64,000 bases of DNA, from assembly GCA_017979445.1 (NCBI GenBank), contig CM030719.1, forward strand, positions 26,403,996-26,467,995. The letters run 5' to 3'. A program made the position numbers and the translations under genes. This DNA comes from Akebia trifoliata (Eukaryota; Streptophyta; Magnoliopsida; Ranunculales; Lardizabalaceae). Positions 34,631-47,140 of the stretch are shown one piece after another (within the stretch, counting starts at the first letter, position 1; the number at the start of each line of letters is the position of its first letter). The notes beneath the pieces were generated by a model. The model was not told the DNA's origin, made no database searches, and was given only the letters and a program-made list of their open reading frames with translations.

Positions 34631-37619
34631 ACTTCTCATTGAAGCTTACAAGCTTACTTCATCATTTTTACACGCATCTTCTTTTTCCATGAAACTTTGG
34701 ATTTGGGTATTTGCTCTCTCTTTCATTTCCACCTTTTTTACACCTATAATCAATTGATATATTGGCCATCCCTCCATTTGTATAAGATTAACAACAACAA
34801 AACTCCATTTTTAAGTAACGAAGTTTCTGGTATTAGCTCTAACCTCCATACTTTACATCCATTTGTCACATCTTCCTTATAGTAAGAAAAACAAAGTAAA
34901 TAAAATTGATAATTCTATTATTTAAAATAACAACATTACCTTAATGATGCACCAGGCTTTTGTGAAAAGAAATTACGCTTCAGTAAGAATTTTTTTATTA
35001 CTTAGATAAAAAAGGAAAATATTTTATACCATCACTTTTGTTTATTTTCATTGAAGTTTGATATGTATCAAGTATTGCCTACAGTTGTAATAAATAATAT
35101 ACAGTTAACATCACATTTCCTCATAAAAACGCTTTGTTGTAGTATCAAAGAGTTAAGATTCTTTACATAGTATTAAATATCCCTAATAAAACTTCTGTAA
35201 TATTTAAGAATATTTCTTTTAATTTTAAATTTTTTGTTACAACAAATCCACTATTTTTTTATTAATATAAAATTAGTGTGACATATTAGAGACATGTTTC
35301 ACATATCCATGTGACGACTCAATATGACACGACGATATACACATGACACTGTTATAAAGTTTGATATCATTAGGTAATGCGTTGTGTTAGAAATAAATTA
35401 TGTTAACATTACAAAGGAAATACACTTCATTACAAAGGCGTTTTCCCATTTTTTTTAAATTACATCTTCTTCTACTTCTTCGTATCTGCGTTTTCAATAT
35501 TTTTCTGAAACCATTTTTTCGTCAAAAATCTTCTTCTTCATTATTTTCAATTTTTTCTTTGAATTTACAACTTCTTCTTTTATTGGTCTCAGTTCAAATC
35601 TCAGAAATACGATAATGGTTATTGTGTAGCTTTTTTAGATCCCGTCTCGTTTTTTTGACAAAAACCTCGGGCTTAGATGGTATTTGTGTTTTTTTTTTTT
35701 TTCCAGTCCAAAATTCAACTATTTCAATGAAAGCTTTAGCAAAAATGACGGTGAGGTAAGAAAAATATATTATGTTATGAAAAAGTGTAATAATTACACC
35801 TACAAATGACAGGAGGATAAAAGGGCATTTTGGATATGAAAATATATTTTTTGCTAATGGGATAACTTTTGAGGGTAAAATCTTAATTCAAAAGAAATGA
35901 GACCTAAACTCCTAACTTCTACAAGTTAGGAACCTAAAACACTAAAAATTCCTCATTTGATCCCATAAATAATGCCATAAATTTTCCATTAGGACCAATG
36001 AGTAAACAAATAGATAGTTTAACTATCTATTTCAATCCATTATTGTGATTTATAATGCTATTTAATTGGTAATAATATTATGTTTCAAGTCTACAATGAA
36101 AATTTTCCAAATCTAACTATTAGAAGTCAACAATCAGTTTGATTGTTGGTGTGTGCGCCAAATGGGTGTGAAACAATGGCAAAGTTGTTCGACCTTAGGA
36201 TATATTCCATTGTGCGGAAGCATAGAAAAAGTGACATAAGTTTGATTGCTAAGTTGACTAGGTAATTCTCGAAAAGATTGGAGCTCATCTATTACACATT
36301 CCGTAGAAAAGGTATTTGATTTAAAATTTAGCAATGTGTGTCTGAGAGTGCTAACAAGATTACCTTAACAACTCATGACTTGGTATCCAGAGTGTAAATT
36401 GGCGGCATATGCATATTCCAATTAACCACATGGCTTGACGAGTAGACAAACTATAACATCACAGGTATGCCATATATAACGAACTCTAGAAGGTGTCAAC
36501 TTTCTGAGCTGGTTAAAATATGTCAGTATTGATGTGACGATCCCCATCTTCACTTACTAATTACTAACCGCTAATCTTACTTTTCTAACCAAATGAAAAA
36601 AAAAAAAAAAAAATTTGTTGAACAAATCTTATACAAATAAAACTTTGAAAATGACCCGTGCGAACATTTATAAGGGCTATAAGTGATACGATCATGATTA
36701 CCGACAAAATATATATAAAGACAATAAATATAAATATTATACCAAAATTTTCATTAACTTGATCTTTGGACTAAAATTACATAATTACTAAAGCTAAATA
36801 TCACCAATTGAGCTTCTTGATAAGCTTAAATCAAGGAGATTGAAGTTAGAAAAAGAAGAATAATGCTGACGTGACTATATAAGATTGTACTTTCGTGATG
36901 TGGAAGGGTGTACTAATCATAAATATATGCATGATTCCATGAGAATCTTAGTGGGAAAGAGTGTATACACGTGGCATATTACAGGGAGGTGGGTGGGGTC
37001 ATGGGTGTTGTGGGCCTTGTCATGACAGCTTTGCATTTCAGTGGGTCCCACTAACGGCCATTAAAACGTGCGTTTGAGGAAACCTGGCTCTGTCCTGGCG
37101 TCCACAGAGTTAGTGAAACCGTCGCCAATTGGACAACCAATGTCCCTCGGTCATCACGATATCCTAATTATGAAAAAATATTTTTTGTTACTTAATTACC
37201 CCCTCAACATATATTTGGGCTGATTCATAAAATTACGAAAATGTCCCTTCTCATATTAGAACAGGAATAGTCCCATTTTTTTCATTTAGAAAATGAATAA
37301 TTCAGGAATTTATTAAATTAAAATTAAATTGGTCAAAGTAATTGTACAATTAAATTATTTGAATTTTTTTTTGAATTTCTTTTGCGTTGCATTGACTCAG
37401 AGTATTTGGATGATCTGGAAACTAAATTTATATTTAAAATAATAAATGACGTATCAGAAAGACTTTATTGTACGTCAACGCTTTTGTTTTGAACTGATAA
37501 AAAAGAGCAAAGTCTGATCAATCCACGTTAATATTCCATGTAATATTCTTATCTTGACTCATTGATTCCTTTCAATTTATTCCTTTGTCAGTCCACTCAT
37601 TATAGTTTCCAGATCATTC
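34631..37619. other. Gene-free stretch upstream of CIPK gene
   Basis: I recognise no coding sequence. A palindromic ctaacttctacaagttagg near 35915 echoes the tandem repeat at 34439. A CACGTGGC word (36968-36975) is an ABRE/G-box-like site about 1.3 kb upstream of the kinase start. Function in either case is untested. Confidence 0.4.
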
Positions 37620-37700
37620 GGACTTGCACTCGTAGCTCAATTGGTTGACGTATTGCAACTCATCTTTTAGGTTGTGGACTTAAGTCACGTTTATTCAAAT
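37620..37700 (+). repeat. tRNA-like SINE remnant
   Basis: The word tagctcaattggttgacg (A-box-like) is followed by ggttgtggacttaagtcacg, a decayed B-box, then an A/T-rich tail with aataataataatt. No tRNA cloverleaf is possible. Confidence 0.45.
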
Positions 37701-38204
37701 AGGCAAAAATAATAATAATTATTATTCTAATTTTTTTTTACTTATAACACACCAATCTTTTAGGCTAAAGTCCATCGTAGATAATGTAGTTAATCATTCA
37801 TTAGACGATTGCACTCTGTTTCTTCTTCTAAAAGATTAAGATTTGATTCTCACCCATTGTTTTTTTCTTATTTTAGAAATTATTATCTAAAGAATTTTAT
37901 TAAATTTTTTTTTTTTTTTAGAATTTAAAAGAAGTATTTGTTACCTTTTTAATATATATTTTTATTTATTTTTCTTTCTGTATAATGTGTAATTTGATGA
38001 ATTATTGTGTTATAAGCAAAGGTTGGCATAGTAACAACAAAATTTTCAAAAATTAGGGAGTATAATTCCGCACGATCCAAACCTAGCATGAAAAGAGAAA
38101 TAAATTAAAAAAAAACTTAAGGGTAATTTTGGCAATAGAAAGAGGTGAGTCACCTAGTCATGCTTAAGGGAAATTTCCTAGCTAGAAAACAACAGACGAA
38201 CCCC

Positions 38205-38211
38205 TATATAA
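38205..38211 (+). promoter_or_regulatory. TATA box of the CIPK gene
   Basis: A clear TATATAA lies 77 bp before the start codon at 38282, leaving room for a short leader of about 45 bases. Confidence 0.65.
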
Positions 38212-38281
38212 CACCACCTACTAACTCAAACGCCTCCCTCTTATACTAAGGAGAGAAACGAGAAAGAAAGAAAGCACTCCT

Positions 38282-39631
38282 ATGGGCACCCCAGGTTCCG
38301 TTGATGGGCAGCCTCCCATGCCCTTAGTGCAACCGAAACCAAGACCCATGGAGCCAAAGGTCGGGCTCATCTCGCCCAAATCACCCACTCCAGAGGTCTT
38401 GCTCGGCAAGTACCAGCTCGGCCGCCTTCTTGGTCGAGGAAGTTTCGCTAAGGTGTACTATGCTCGATCTCTTACCGATGGCAATGATGTAGCTATCAAA
38501 ATTATCGACAAATCTTCTGTTGCAAACACTAACATGGAGCCAAGAATAATCCGCGAAGTATCGGCAATGCGAAGACTCCAACACCCCAACATTGTAAGAA
38601 TCCATGAAGTCATGGCTAGCAAGACCAAGATCTACTTGGTCATGGAATATGCTAAAGGCGGAGATTTGTTCTCAAAAATCGCACGACGTGGTAGGTTAAC
38701 GGAACCTATTGCGCGCCAATATTTCCAACAGTTAGTGTCAGCTCTTCACTTTTGTCATGCCAAAGGTGTAGTACACCGTGACATTAAGCCACAAAACCTA
38801 CTCCTAGACCATGAGGGGAACCTCAAGGTCTCGGACTTCGGGCTTTCAGCTTTGGAAGAGTCTTTAAAAGATGGGCTTCTCCAAACGGCCTGTGGTACCC
38901 CAGCGTACACCGCCCCAGAAGTGCTGGGGTGGAAAGGGTACGTTGGGCCAAAGGCTGATGCTTGGTCTTGCGGTATAATTCTTTTTGAGTTTCTTGCCGG
39001 ATTCATCCCTTTTGATGATTCCAATCTTATAGTCATGTACCGTAAGATTCATCGTAGGGAGTTTGAGTTCCCTACTTGGTTTTCAAAGCCAGTACGAAAG
39101 GTGATTTCTCGACTTCTAGATCCTAATCCTGAGAAAAGACTGAGCATTGAAGAGCTCATGGAAGTTTCCTGGTTGAAGAAGTCATTTCAGTGTGACATTG
39201 GTACATTTGATTTGGACATAATGCTACCCAAAGATGGGAATGGTGATTCAGTTTCAACAACTCAAGTTTTGAATGCATTTGATATTATTTCGATGTCTTC
39301 GGGATTAGATTTGTCAACACTTTTTGATGATGGGAAGAATATGGAGAAGAAGTTTACATCGATGGCATCCCCCGAAAAAATTCTCGAAAGAGTGGAAGAG
39401 ATTGGGGGAAGATTAGGATACAGTGTCAAGAGAAAGAAAGAAGGGGCAATGGGGTTGGTGAAGGGCAAGCTAGTAATGTTGGTTGAAGTGTTGAAGGTAG
39501 CAGCATCACTCTTTCTTGTAGGTGTGAAGGTTGTTGGTGGAGAAGATGTAGAATTGGGGGAACGTTATTGGCGAGATCTGAAAGCTGGGCTTGAGGACAT
39601 AGTTTTCGCTTGGCAAAACGATGGGGTTTAA
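38282..39631 (+). CDS. CBL-interacting protein kinase, CIPK4/CIPK7-like
   Basis: A Ser/Thr kinase of the SnRK3/CIPK family, activated by calcium-bound CBL sensors and acting on ion transport or stress targets in relatives. The single-exon 449-residue protein starts MGTPGSVDG; its Pro-rich N-terminus of about 35 residues precedes the kinase domain. Seen in the sequence: Gly loop GRGSFAKV (51-58), ATP lysine in VAIK (73), catalytic loop HRDIKPQN (165-172, Asp167), DFG (186-188), activation segment ending APE (211-213). The CBL-binding NAF motif is at 331-333 (NAFDIISMSSGLDLSTLF). A PPI-like segment follows at about 366-392. It is intronless, as expected for the intron-poor CIPK clade that includes CIPK4 and CIPK7. 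All key residues are present and no damage is seen. A poly(A)-like AATAAA occurs at 39941. The exact number within the family is not assignable. Confidence 0.95.
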   Translation: MGTPGSVDGQPPMPLVQPKPRPMEPKVGLISPKSPTPEVLLGKYQLGRLLGRGSFAKVYYARSLTDGNDVAIKIIDKSSVANTNMEPRIIREVSAMRRLQHPNIVRIHEVMASKTKIYLVMEYAKGGDLFSKIARRGRLTEPIARQYFQQLVSALHFCHAKGVVHRDIKPQNLLLDHEGNLKVSDFGLSALEESLKDGLLQTACGTPAYTAPEVLGWKGYVGPKADAWSCGIILFEFLAGFIPFDDSNLIVMYRKIHRREFEFPTWFSKPVRKVISRLLDPNPEKRLSIEELMEVSWLKKSFQCDIGTFDLDIMLPKDGNGDSVSTTQVLNAFDIISMSSGLDLSTLFDDGKNMEKKFTSMASPEKILERVEEIGGRLGYSVKRKKEGAMGLVKGKLVMLVEVLKVAASLFLVGVKVVGGEDVELGERYWRDLKAGLEDIVFAWQNDGV

Positions 39632-41958
39632 TGAGGAATTGGTGCTCTGAGAAGTTGTAAATTTGGTAGGCTTGAGCTTTTAGGGAACATGCATGTATTG
39701 AGTTGATCCTGTTGAAACATGGGTTAATGTTTAAAAAAAAGAAAAAGAGAAAGAGTTGTAGTTTGTTTTAATCAATTTTCTTATCAAATCTCCCAATTTT
39801 ATTTTAGAAGCATTACAATTGTTAGACTCTAATATGTAATGGATCGAATCATGGGATGTCGATTTATGGTTAACTCATTTTACTAAATCGGGATCTCGGG
39901 TTATGCTTAGCTTATCTCTTGACAATGTGGGCTGGCATTGAATAAACAATTTTTATTACCTTACAATTAGAATTAGGATGAAGAAACAAGAAAATGATGT
40001 CTGAGCTTATGGAAAGAAAGAATCATAAACACTGATATTTTTTGTATTTTGGGTCTATTTTAATAGTTTTTTGCGTAATTTCATAATTGTTCAGTTTAGT
40101 TTGAAGTCCAAAAAAGGCAAACAATTCATTACTTATTAAAAACGCAGCGTTGCTCACCCCATTTTCATTAAAAAAATAACAAAGTTACCTCATGTTTAAA
40201 GTGGGGGGAGTTCTTACTCCATTATACTCAAGCTGTCCTCACTGAGCTCTCATTTTGAAATTCAATGCCTCTGCTTCACAAAATATCCATTGATCCCCGA
40301 AGTAAAACTGCTATGAATCATTTTGAAGCTAGAGTTATTGATCCATCACCTATTCAAGAGAGCCTAGAAACAAGGACACCCATCACCTATTAAACAAAAT
40401 AAAATAAAATAAAGGTTATGTTTTCTTGAAATTATGCAAGAATTTCCAAACACCCTATTAAGTACAATAATTTTAAGCTCTAGCACGATGAATAACTCTG
40501 TTTGAGGATCGTGACATGTCTTGCCTCTCCTACTATAATTGCTTCCAATGTCCCCCGTGAATATGGTAATTATATCAACATATATAATTTTTATTTATTT
40601 ATTTTTTTTGAAAAAGGGGTTAAATTTAGCATATGTGACGAAGTTGGTTTAATGAAACTATAATTGGGGTCACGATGCATTGCCCTTATAAATCAAGATG
40701 ACTGAGATTGGATTTATCAATCGATTCATAACCTTCATGTAGATTCATGTTCTGATTCATAAAGTTTAGCTTAACAAAGTTGAAGGAGAGACACCTAGAC
40801 ATGCTTCTTATAATTTTCCTTCACGGATGGGTATTCTAGCTCTGAGATCTTGTGTCAGCATAGAATACATATATTAGGCCTCATGAAACATCTATTGCTT
40901 AAGAAAGCACAAATACTTCCCCCCAATGAACAAGTAGATGAGGAAGAAGGTTGTCAAAATGCCTCGGGAAACACTGGCGTTGAGACAGAGTAAACATAAG
41001 AAGAAGAGATGTCGAGTCTCCAACAAGTGTGAAGATCATCTTTGATATATAGTTCAAAGAATTTCATGAGGTCACTCAAATAATTACATATTTATGTTCT
41101 AAAAGAGCTTCTCTTGAAATGTAGACGAGGCCGTAAGTACAAGTCAAATGGAAAGGAAACCAAGCTATGTGTATGGATGACGTCTTAGTTGTCATTTTCA
41201 AGGAAAAAATTGATTTGCTTTTTAGAGATATTGTCAATTTCTCCACATACGTAGAGATTACTTGGGGTACCACAGTTCACAAGAGTGAGAGGAAGGGCCA
41301 AAAGAACATGGATTTAGATAACAAGAGCGGATATGAACATACCTAGACATAATTGAATGGAGGAACTGAGTTCACTAAACTGACCTCAAATTTTTGGGAT
41401 AAGGCTTTGATGATGATGTTTTCAGACATCTAAGGGAAAGCCAGAATCACTATTGGAATAAGCATGCTCTGAGGTGCAGTGCATATTTTTACCTCCACTT
41501 TTCTTATCGGTTACTTTCAAGTCGATTCTAATACAATCCATCGTCGTCTTTACTCTCCTCGAAACCCCTTGGAAAAAAGGGTCATGATCCAACACCAAAG
41601 AAGCCAAAGAAAGCTTCACTAATGGGTCATGCTGCATAGTAGTAAATTAGTGTATGAGATTGGGAATAAAATTCTTTAGTTGCCACACCAATTTTTTTTT
41701 TTAACTCACCAATTCTTGATATTATATATAACAAACCAATTAACAATACAGATACAAGATTATGTGTGGAAAAAAAAGAGGCTGGACTTGGTCTCAAGTG
41801 GGATCTTCTTCCTCATCCACAGACCTTTAAAGGGTACACTGATTATAAAGAAATCAATTTATAGAATCTTCAATGAAAAACACACATACATTACCACTCA
41901 CACACTTAATTGCTCGAATTCTGTCATATTTTTCTCTCTGTCACACAATAAATACTTT
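39632..41958. other. Intergenic between CIPK and germin-like genes
   Basis: No gene is recognised. The 3' flank of the kinase is followed by AT-rich sequence. Minus-strand open frames at 41076-41273 and 41422-41637 look like remnants of a mobile-element protein but show no diagnostic motif, so they are not called. Confidence 0.4.
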
Positions 41959-42816
41959 CTAGAATTGTGCCTGAAGACGATCGACTATTGTCTTATCCAC
42001 TTGAAGGGCCTTGGTGAGAACTTCACCAGGAATGGGCAGTTTGGATCCAAACAAAGAATTTGCTATACCGATGGCACCTGGATTCTGACTGCTCAAGGCC
42101 ACAATTGCTACTGCGTTTGCATTTCCAACATTACGTTCGAAGTGAACGAGACCAATTGGGAAGACAAATACATCACCCTTTTGAAGGACTTGGTGATTAG
42201 ACGGTTTTCGGGGTTAGAGGTGACGAATCCGACATGAAGCGTGCCTTCCAAGACTGTCAGGATTTCAGTGGCTCGAGGGTGTGTGTGTGGAGGATTTAGA
42301 CCCCATGGTCCATAGTCTAAGCGAACCATGGAGATGCCTAAAGTGTTGAGTCCAGATACTTGAGCCACAGTAACAGGCGTGGCCTTGGATCCCAAGGGGT
42401 TCGATGTGTTTCCGGGCATATGGAGCCCCGTAAAGAAGAAATCGCTGGCTTCGGCGAGCTTTGGGTCCTTGCAAACATGACCATTCACAAGTGCTGCCAA
42501 GAAACACATATAAAAACATTAAAATTGTCGGAAACCAATCAATTTATCATTTTGAGAAATACTTTGAAAACACGTTCAACTAAATAATTTATCTTTCGCT
42601 CATGATTTTGTAAAGCACCTTTAAATTAATGATGAAACTATTATTTGAGCTATGATACTAGCATTATATGGGCAATGCCCGCAACGACAACAAGTGAAGC
42701 ATACCTGAACTAGTGCGGTCTGCGACACAGAAATCTTGTAAGGGACTAGGCTCAAAGGCAAAGGAAATAGTGAAGGTGAAAGCTAGCAGACCCATTAAGA
42801 GAATTTGGTTTGTCAT
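41959..42816 (-). pseudogene. Germin-like protein, copy 1, frameshifted
   Basis: Germin-like proteins are secreted cupin-fold glycoproteins of the cell wall. Exons on the minus strand: 42816-42705 (MTNQILLMGLLAFTFTISFA signal peptide, then [15 protein letters not shown]) and 42493-41959. The intron is GT-AG. The germin box 1 ([10 protein letters not shown]) is intact. At about 42190 one G present in the two sister copies (aaggtcc) is missing (aagtcc), which shifts frame just after NRLI and removes box 2 and the C-terminus. The rest of the coding sequence is well preserved to the stop at 41959-41961. A base-call error in the assembly would give the same picture. Confidence 0.85.
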
Positions 42817-42930
42817 CTTCAAAGTCCCTCTATTTTCTCTTACAAAAAAAGAAAGAAAAAGGAAAGAGTACCCAATAACCAAAGAGCCAAAGGAGTTGGA
42901 GTTATGAAACAAGAATGTTATTAAGCAGTC

Positions 42931-42938
42931 TATATATA
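42931..42938 (-). promoter_or_regulatory. TATA box of germin-like copy 1
   Basis: TATATATA lies about 115 bp upstream of the minus-strand start at 42816, the same spacing as in the two sister copies. Confidence 0.55.
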
Positions 42939-42939
42939 G

Positions 42940-45000
42940 AGTGGAGATTGATGTAGAGATGTTGAAATAAAGAAGAAATTCATAGTTATTCTAATATGTT
43001 GCCGTCTAAACATATTGAAATATCTCTGTTTTTTGAATCAAAACTCTATAGAAGAAACCATAGGATTCAATTGAAAATGACTTAGTCACCCCTGTTATTG
43101 TAAGGGTCCAATGTTTGTGTAAGAAAATTGGAGGGAAATATTTTTTTCCTGGGAAAAAGTAATTTGAAGTGCATTTAATTTCTATTTTCTTAGGAAAATC
43201 ATTTATCAAGCATTTGTTTTTTTCCTTTTAAGGCAGAAAACTTGACCCTAGGAAAATGATTTTCTCGGCAGGGTGGAGAAATCTAAATATTTATTTCATC
43301 AAGATTACCCATACCCTCAAAACTAAAATTAGCTCTCTTTTGACATAGGTGATGTTTCTCATTGAGAAATATTTTCTTTGAAAATAAATTTTCGGTGGAA
43401 AACATTTGTTTTTCTCAACATCATATCCCCTCTATGTGGTAAGATAGAATGGGAATTGATGCTAACTAGCTCAAGTGAGTTGGAAATGATATTGGTTCTT
43501 CTTCATGTCCTTTCCTTGCCATCTTAGTGTGGAGTGAGGACCTCTTCAAAGTGATATTAAATCATTTGTGTCCTGAAATGTGTTTCTAGTGACAAATGGA
43601 AACTTTGGGATAGACCTAGTACTATTATATATAGTCTTTTTTGGATTGGATTTTCAATGGATCCCATTAGACCAAAAATCTGATCCGTTCCAAAACTATA
43701 ACTTAGGGTCTGGATCAAGGATTTGGTTCCAATAAAGATCTGATTTGATATACTATGCCATTGGGTTTTGACCAATTATGTCTGGTCTAGTAGAGATCAG
43801 TTCCGATAATTTGTAAAAATATATAAATTGTATGATATATATTATTTAAACATATGACGTATACATGAAATCAAATTTTATCCAATCTAACTATTATAAG
43901 ATTAATTGGATTTGTATCCAAAGAATGAGATTGAATATTTGGAGAACAATTTGATCCAACAAGCACCAGACTATATATCCCAAGTTTCAACTTTTAAATA
44001 AAAACACAGATATAATCTAATATCACTTTGAAGAGGTCCTCACTCCACACTAAAAATGGGAAGATAAAGACATGGAGAAGAACTAGTATCATTTCCATCT
44101 GACAAATCTAATTAGCATCAATTCACCATTTTATCTTGCCAATTGGAGTGTGTATGATGTTGAGAAGAAAAAATATTTTCTAGAGAAAATCAAACTCTTG
44201 AGAAGATGGTCCTATGAAAATGAATATGACTTTTCCGAAAAAGTGGTTCTCAATTTGAAACATCACATAAGAAGATGTCACAAGAGAGTTGGTTTTATTT
44301 TGGGTGGGGGGTGATCTTGGGGAAATATGTTTTCAATTTTCCCACCCAACCTAGAAAATCATTTTCTTAGTGGGTCGAGACGGGAATATGTTCTAAGCCT
44401 TAATTAACAATAATTAAAAGTAGGGAACATCACTTTTTTCGCAGGAAAATTATTATTTTTAAATCAATTTTCTTGCTCAATCATAAGATAAAGGAAGAAG
44501 AGTAGATTTAATAAAGCCGGCTCTTTAAAAAACTTATGATGGGTGTTATGGTATTACAATTACGGCAGTGACTAAGTCCTCGATCATGATCTTAAAACCA
44601 GGTAACTCTTCTTGTCCCGTTCCATCCCCTCCAATACCGATTTGACTCATCCGAGTCATCTTGTATCAGACAAGTCTAACATATTTAAATGATTATATTA
44701 TATTTTATTTTTATTATAAGAAAGATTAGTAGATCAGTCACAAAATCTATATTTAGATCAATAAAAATTAATCATTGGACGACTCGGCCGGTTCATCTGG
44801 GTCTCAAATAAATTTTAAAACCATGTTCTTAATTGAATCTCAATCTATCTTCTTAAAATTTGAGTAGAGAATTCAATTATTTCTTTTGTAAATTTTGATT
44901 CAAGAAACCGAGACATTGTCAATGTGCTAGGACGGCAACTTCATGAAATAACTTTGTATTTCTTCTTCACTTCCACACCTCAATATCAAGGTACTCCCCT
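42940..45000. repeat. Inverted duplication of the germin-like 5' flank
   Basis: The upstream region of copy 1 (about 42940-43560) matches, in reverse complement, the upstream region of copy 2 (about 44020-45000). For example, 43540-43560 reads gaggacctcttcaaagtgat and about 44028-44045 reads atcactttgaagaggtcctc. The arms meet around 43600-44000. A third, direct version lies at about 48830-49990 before copy 3, including the segment from 49060 to 49316 that matches reversed 43800-43555. Confidence 0.75.
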
Positions 45001-45002
45001 CA

Positions 45003-45009
45003 ATATATA
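45003..45009 (+). promoter_or_regulatory. TATA box of germin-like copy 2
   Basis: TATATAG lies 110 bp before the start at 45113. Confidence 0.55.
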
Positions 45010-45112
45010 GAGCGCAAAACCATGTTTGTTTCATAACTCCACCTCTTTGGCTCTTTAATTATTAGGCATATTTTCCTTCTGTTTTATAAGAGTAAACATA
45101 GGTACTTTGAAG

Positions 45113-45860
45113 ATGGCTAACAAAATTCTCTTACTGGTTGTGCTAGCTTTCACCTTCACTCTTGCGTTTGCCTTTGAGTCTAGTCCCTTGCAAGATTTCT
45201 GTGTCGCGGACCGCACTAGCTCAGGTATCATTTTCTCAAATAATGGTTTCAACGAAGTTTAATTTAATTTTTTCGATCTTAAATTCGATGGTCTTAACAT
45301 TTTTTATTATTGGTTTCTTGGCAGCACTTGTGAATGGTCTAGTATGCAAAGACCCAAAGCTCACTCAAGCAAATGATTTCTTCTTTACCGGGCTCCATAT
45401 GCCCGGAAACACATCAAACTCCTTGGGATCCAAGGCCACGCCCGTCACTGTAGCCCAAGTACCTGGACTCAACACTTTAGGCATCTCTATGGTTCGATTA
45501 GACTACGCACCGTGGGGTCTCAATCCTCCACACACACACCCTCGAGCCACTGAGATCTTGACAGTCCTTGAAGGCACACTTCATGTTGGATTCGTCACCT
45601 CCAACCCTGAGAACCGTCTAATCGCCAAGGTCCTTCAGAAGGGAGATGTATTTGTCTTTCCAATTGGTCTCATTCACTTCGAACGCAATGTTGGAAATCA
45701 AAATGCGGTAGCAATTGTGGCCTTGAGCAGTCAGAATCCGGGTGCTATTGGCATAGCTAATGCTGTGTTCGGATCCAAACTGCCCATTTCGAGTGAAGTT
45801 CTCACCAAGGCCTTCCAAGTTGATAAGACCATAGTGGATCGTATTCAGGCACAATTCTAG
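45113..45860 (+). CDS. Germin-like protein, copy 2
   Basis: A secreted cupin germin-like protein, probably apoplastic and metal (Mn)-binding; members show superoxide dismutase or structural roles and are often defence-related. Exons 45113-45224 and 45325-45860, intron GT-AG, give 215 residues, the usual length. A signal peptide covers about 1-21. Cys30 (QDFCVAD) and Cys45 (LVCKD) can form the conserved disulfide. Germin box 1 holds His107, His109 and Glu114 ([10 protein letters not shown]), and box 2 holds His155 and Asn159 ([11 protein letters not shown]). All four metal ligands are present. An N-glycosylation site lies at PGNTS. The sequence resembles subfamily 1 germin-like proteins. Oxalate oxidase activity cannot be inferred. 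No damage is seen. Confidence 0.93.
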
Positions 45861-45999
45861 AAAGTGTTTGCGTGACATACAAATTTCAACAAGCATGATG
45901 AGTGATAATATTTGTTTGGGTGTGTCCATTGAAGATTCTATGATTGATTTCTTATAATCATTATACCAAAATTTTCTTTTTTCTTAAAAAAAAGGTCTA

Positions 46000-46490
46000 G
46001 TAAACCAATCCAATTCTCCCAAAAGGCTCATGAGCCATTTTTAATCTTGATTTATTTGGAGGGCATGGAAATAGCGGAAGTCGAGGACGTGTTCATATAA
46101 AGGAAAAAAAAAAAAAAAAATCAAAACCAAAACAAAAAAAGAAATCAACATTGACTATTAGAAAATAAGAACGTATATAGAAAATGTCTAAGTCAAAAAC
46201 TTTAGGTTGATGATAAGTTACAGATGAAAAATAAAAAATAAAAATAAGACCAAATCAAGAACTATGGAAAATTATCAATTTTAATTACTTGAAATTACCG
46301 ATGAATACAATCGTTTTGTTTGGGTAGGAGTCCAGCAAAAATCCCCTTACGTGATTAATGGGCCCAATGAACTCAATTATGCACTTTTAGGAGGACATAA
46401 TTTTAATGATTGGAAAAACAAAATGTTAAAATCAAAAAGCTTAAAAATCACTATGGATGAATTCTTTGCTTAGGTCCATCTATTGTAGTA
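46000..46490. other. Intergenic, no gene seen
   Basis: AT-rich sequence downstream of germin-like copy 2, with A-rich runs at about 46101-46140. I see no coding potential. Confidence 0.4.
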
Positions 46491-46494
46491 TTGT

Positions 46495-47140
46495 ATTTAG
46501 AGAGATTTACCGGGCATACCTATCTGTTACATTTTTATTACAAAAATTCCATTGAAGTTCGAACAATTTGATTGGCCTCCTTTGATAAAATACTCACGAT
46601 GGATAATTTAATTGTTCAAGGTTGGATCACTCTCAATTGTTGTCCCCTTTGCTTGAGGGATGAGGAATCCGTGGATAATATTTTAATTCATTTCTCATTT
46701 TCTCATAATATTTAGTCAAATTTCCTTGGTCTATTCCGTATAAATTGGGTTCTTCATCGTAAGTTTTCCTCGTTGTTAGTTGAATGGGCCAAGAATGCTT
46801 TCCATTCAAGAAAAATACTCTTGTGGGCTATGCTTCCTTTGGTTATTGTTTGGGGGGTTTGGAACGAGAGAAATAACAAGGTGTTCAATAGTAAGATTAG
46901 AAGCTCTCATGCAAGTTTCTTGGAAATCTTAGGCTTTTTGTATCTGTAGTTAAAACATTGCATAGAGTTTGCGGGATTTACCTTCGATGACTTTGTTTTT
47001 AGATGGAACTCTATTTGTAATTATTGAAGTTTTAGTTTTTCGCTCTACTGCTCTTTGTGAGACTTTCTCGGCCTTCTTATACTTTGTTGTTCCTTTTTAT
47101 CAATATATTATACTTTTCAAAAAATAAAAACTCCCAAGGA
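46495..47140 (+). mobile_element. LINE 3'-end fragment
   Basis: The plus strand encodes, with breaks, the zinc-binding end of a plant non-LTR reverse transcriptase: KIPLKFEQFDW, then LNCCPLCLRDEESVDN with HFSFSHNIW, and WAMLPLVIVWGVWNERNNKV. A T-rich 3' region ending aaaaaataaaaa follows. It is a 5'-truncated, inactive copy. Confidence 0.7.

Noticed and set aside
37626..37690. tRNA gene (tagctcaattggttgac motif)
   Set aside because: The acceptor and anticodon stems cannot be formed and the B-box is decayed; it fits a SINE head.
41076..41637. LINE ORF1-like remnant downstream of the CIPK gene
   Set aside because: No zinc knuckle or other diagnostic motif; similarity was too vague to call.
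41680..42237. 185-residue plus-strand open frame as a gene
   Set aside because: It is the antisense of the germin-like copy 1 second exon.
44560..44830. MITE with tttaaaacca ends
   Set aside because: The two words are in the same orientation rather than inverted, and no target duplication is seen.
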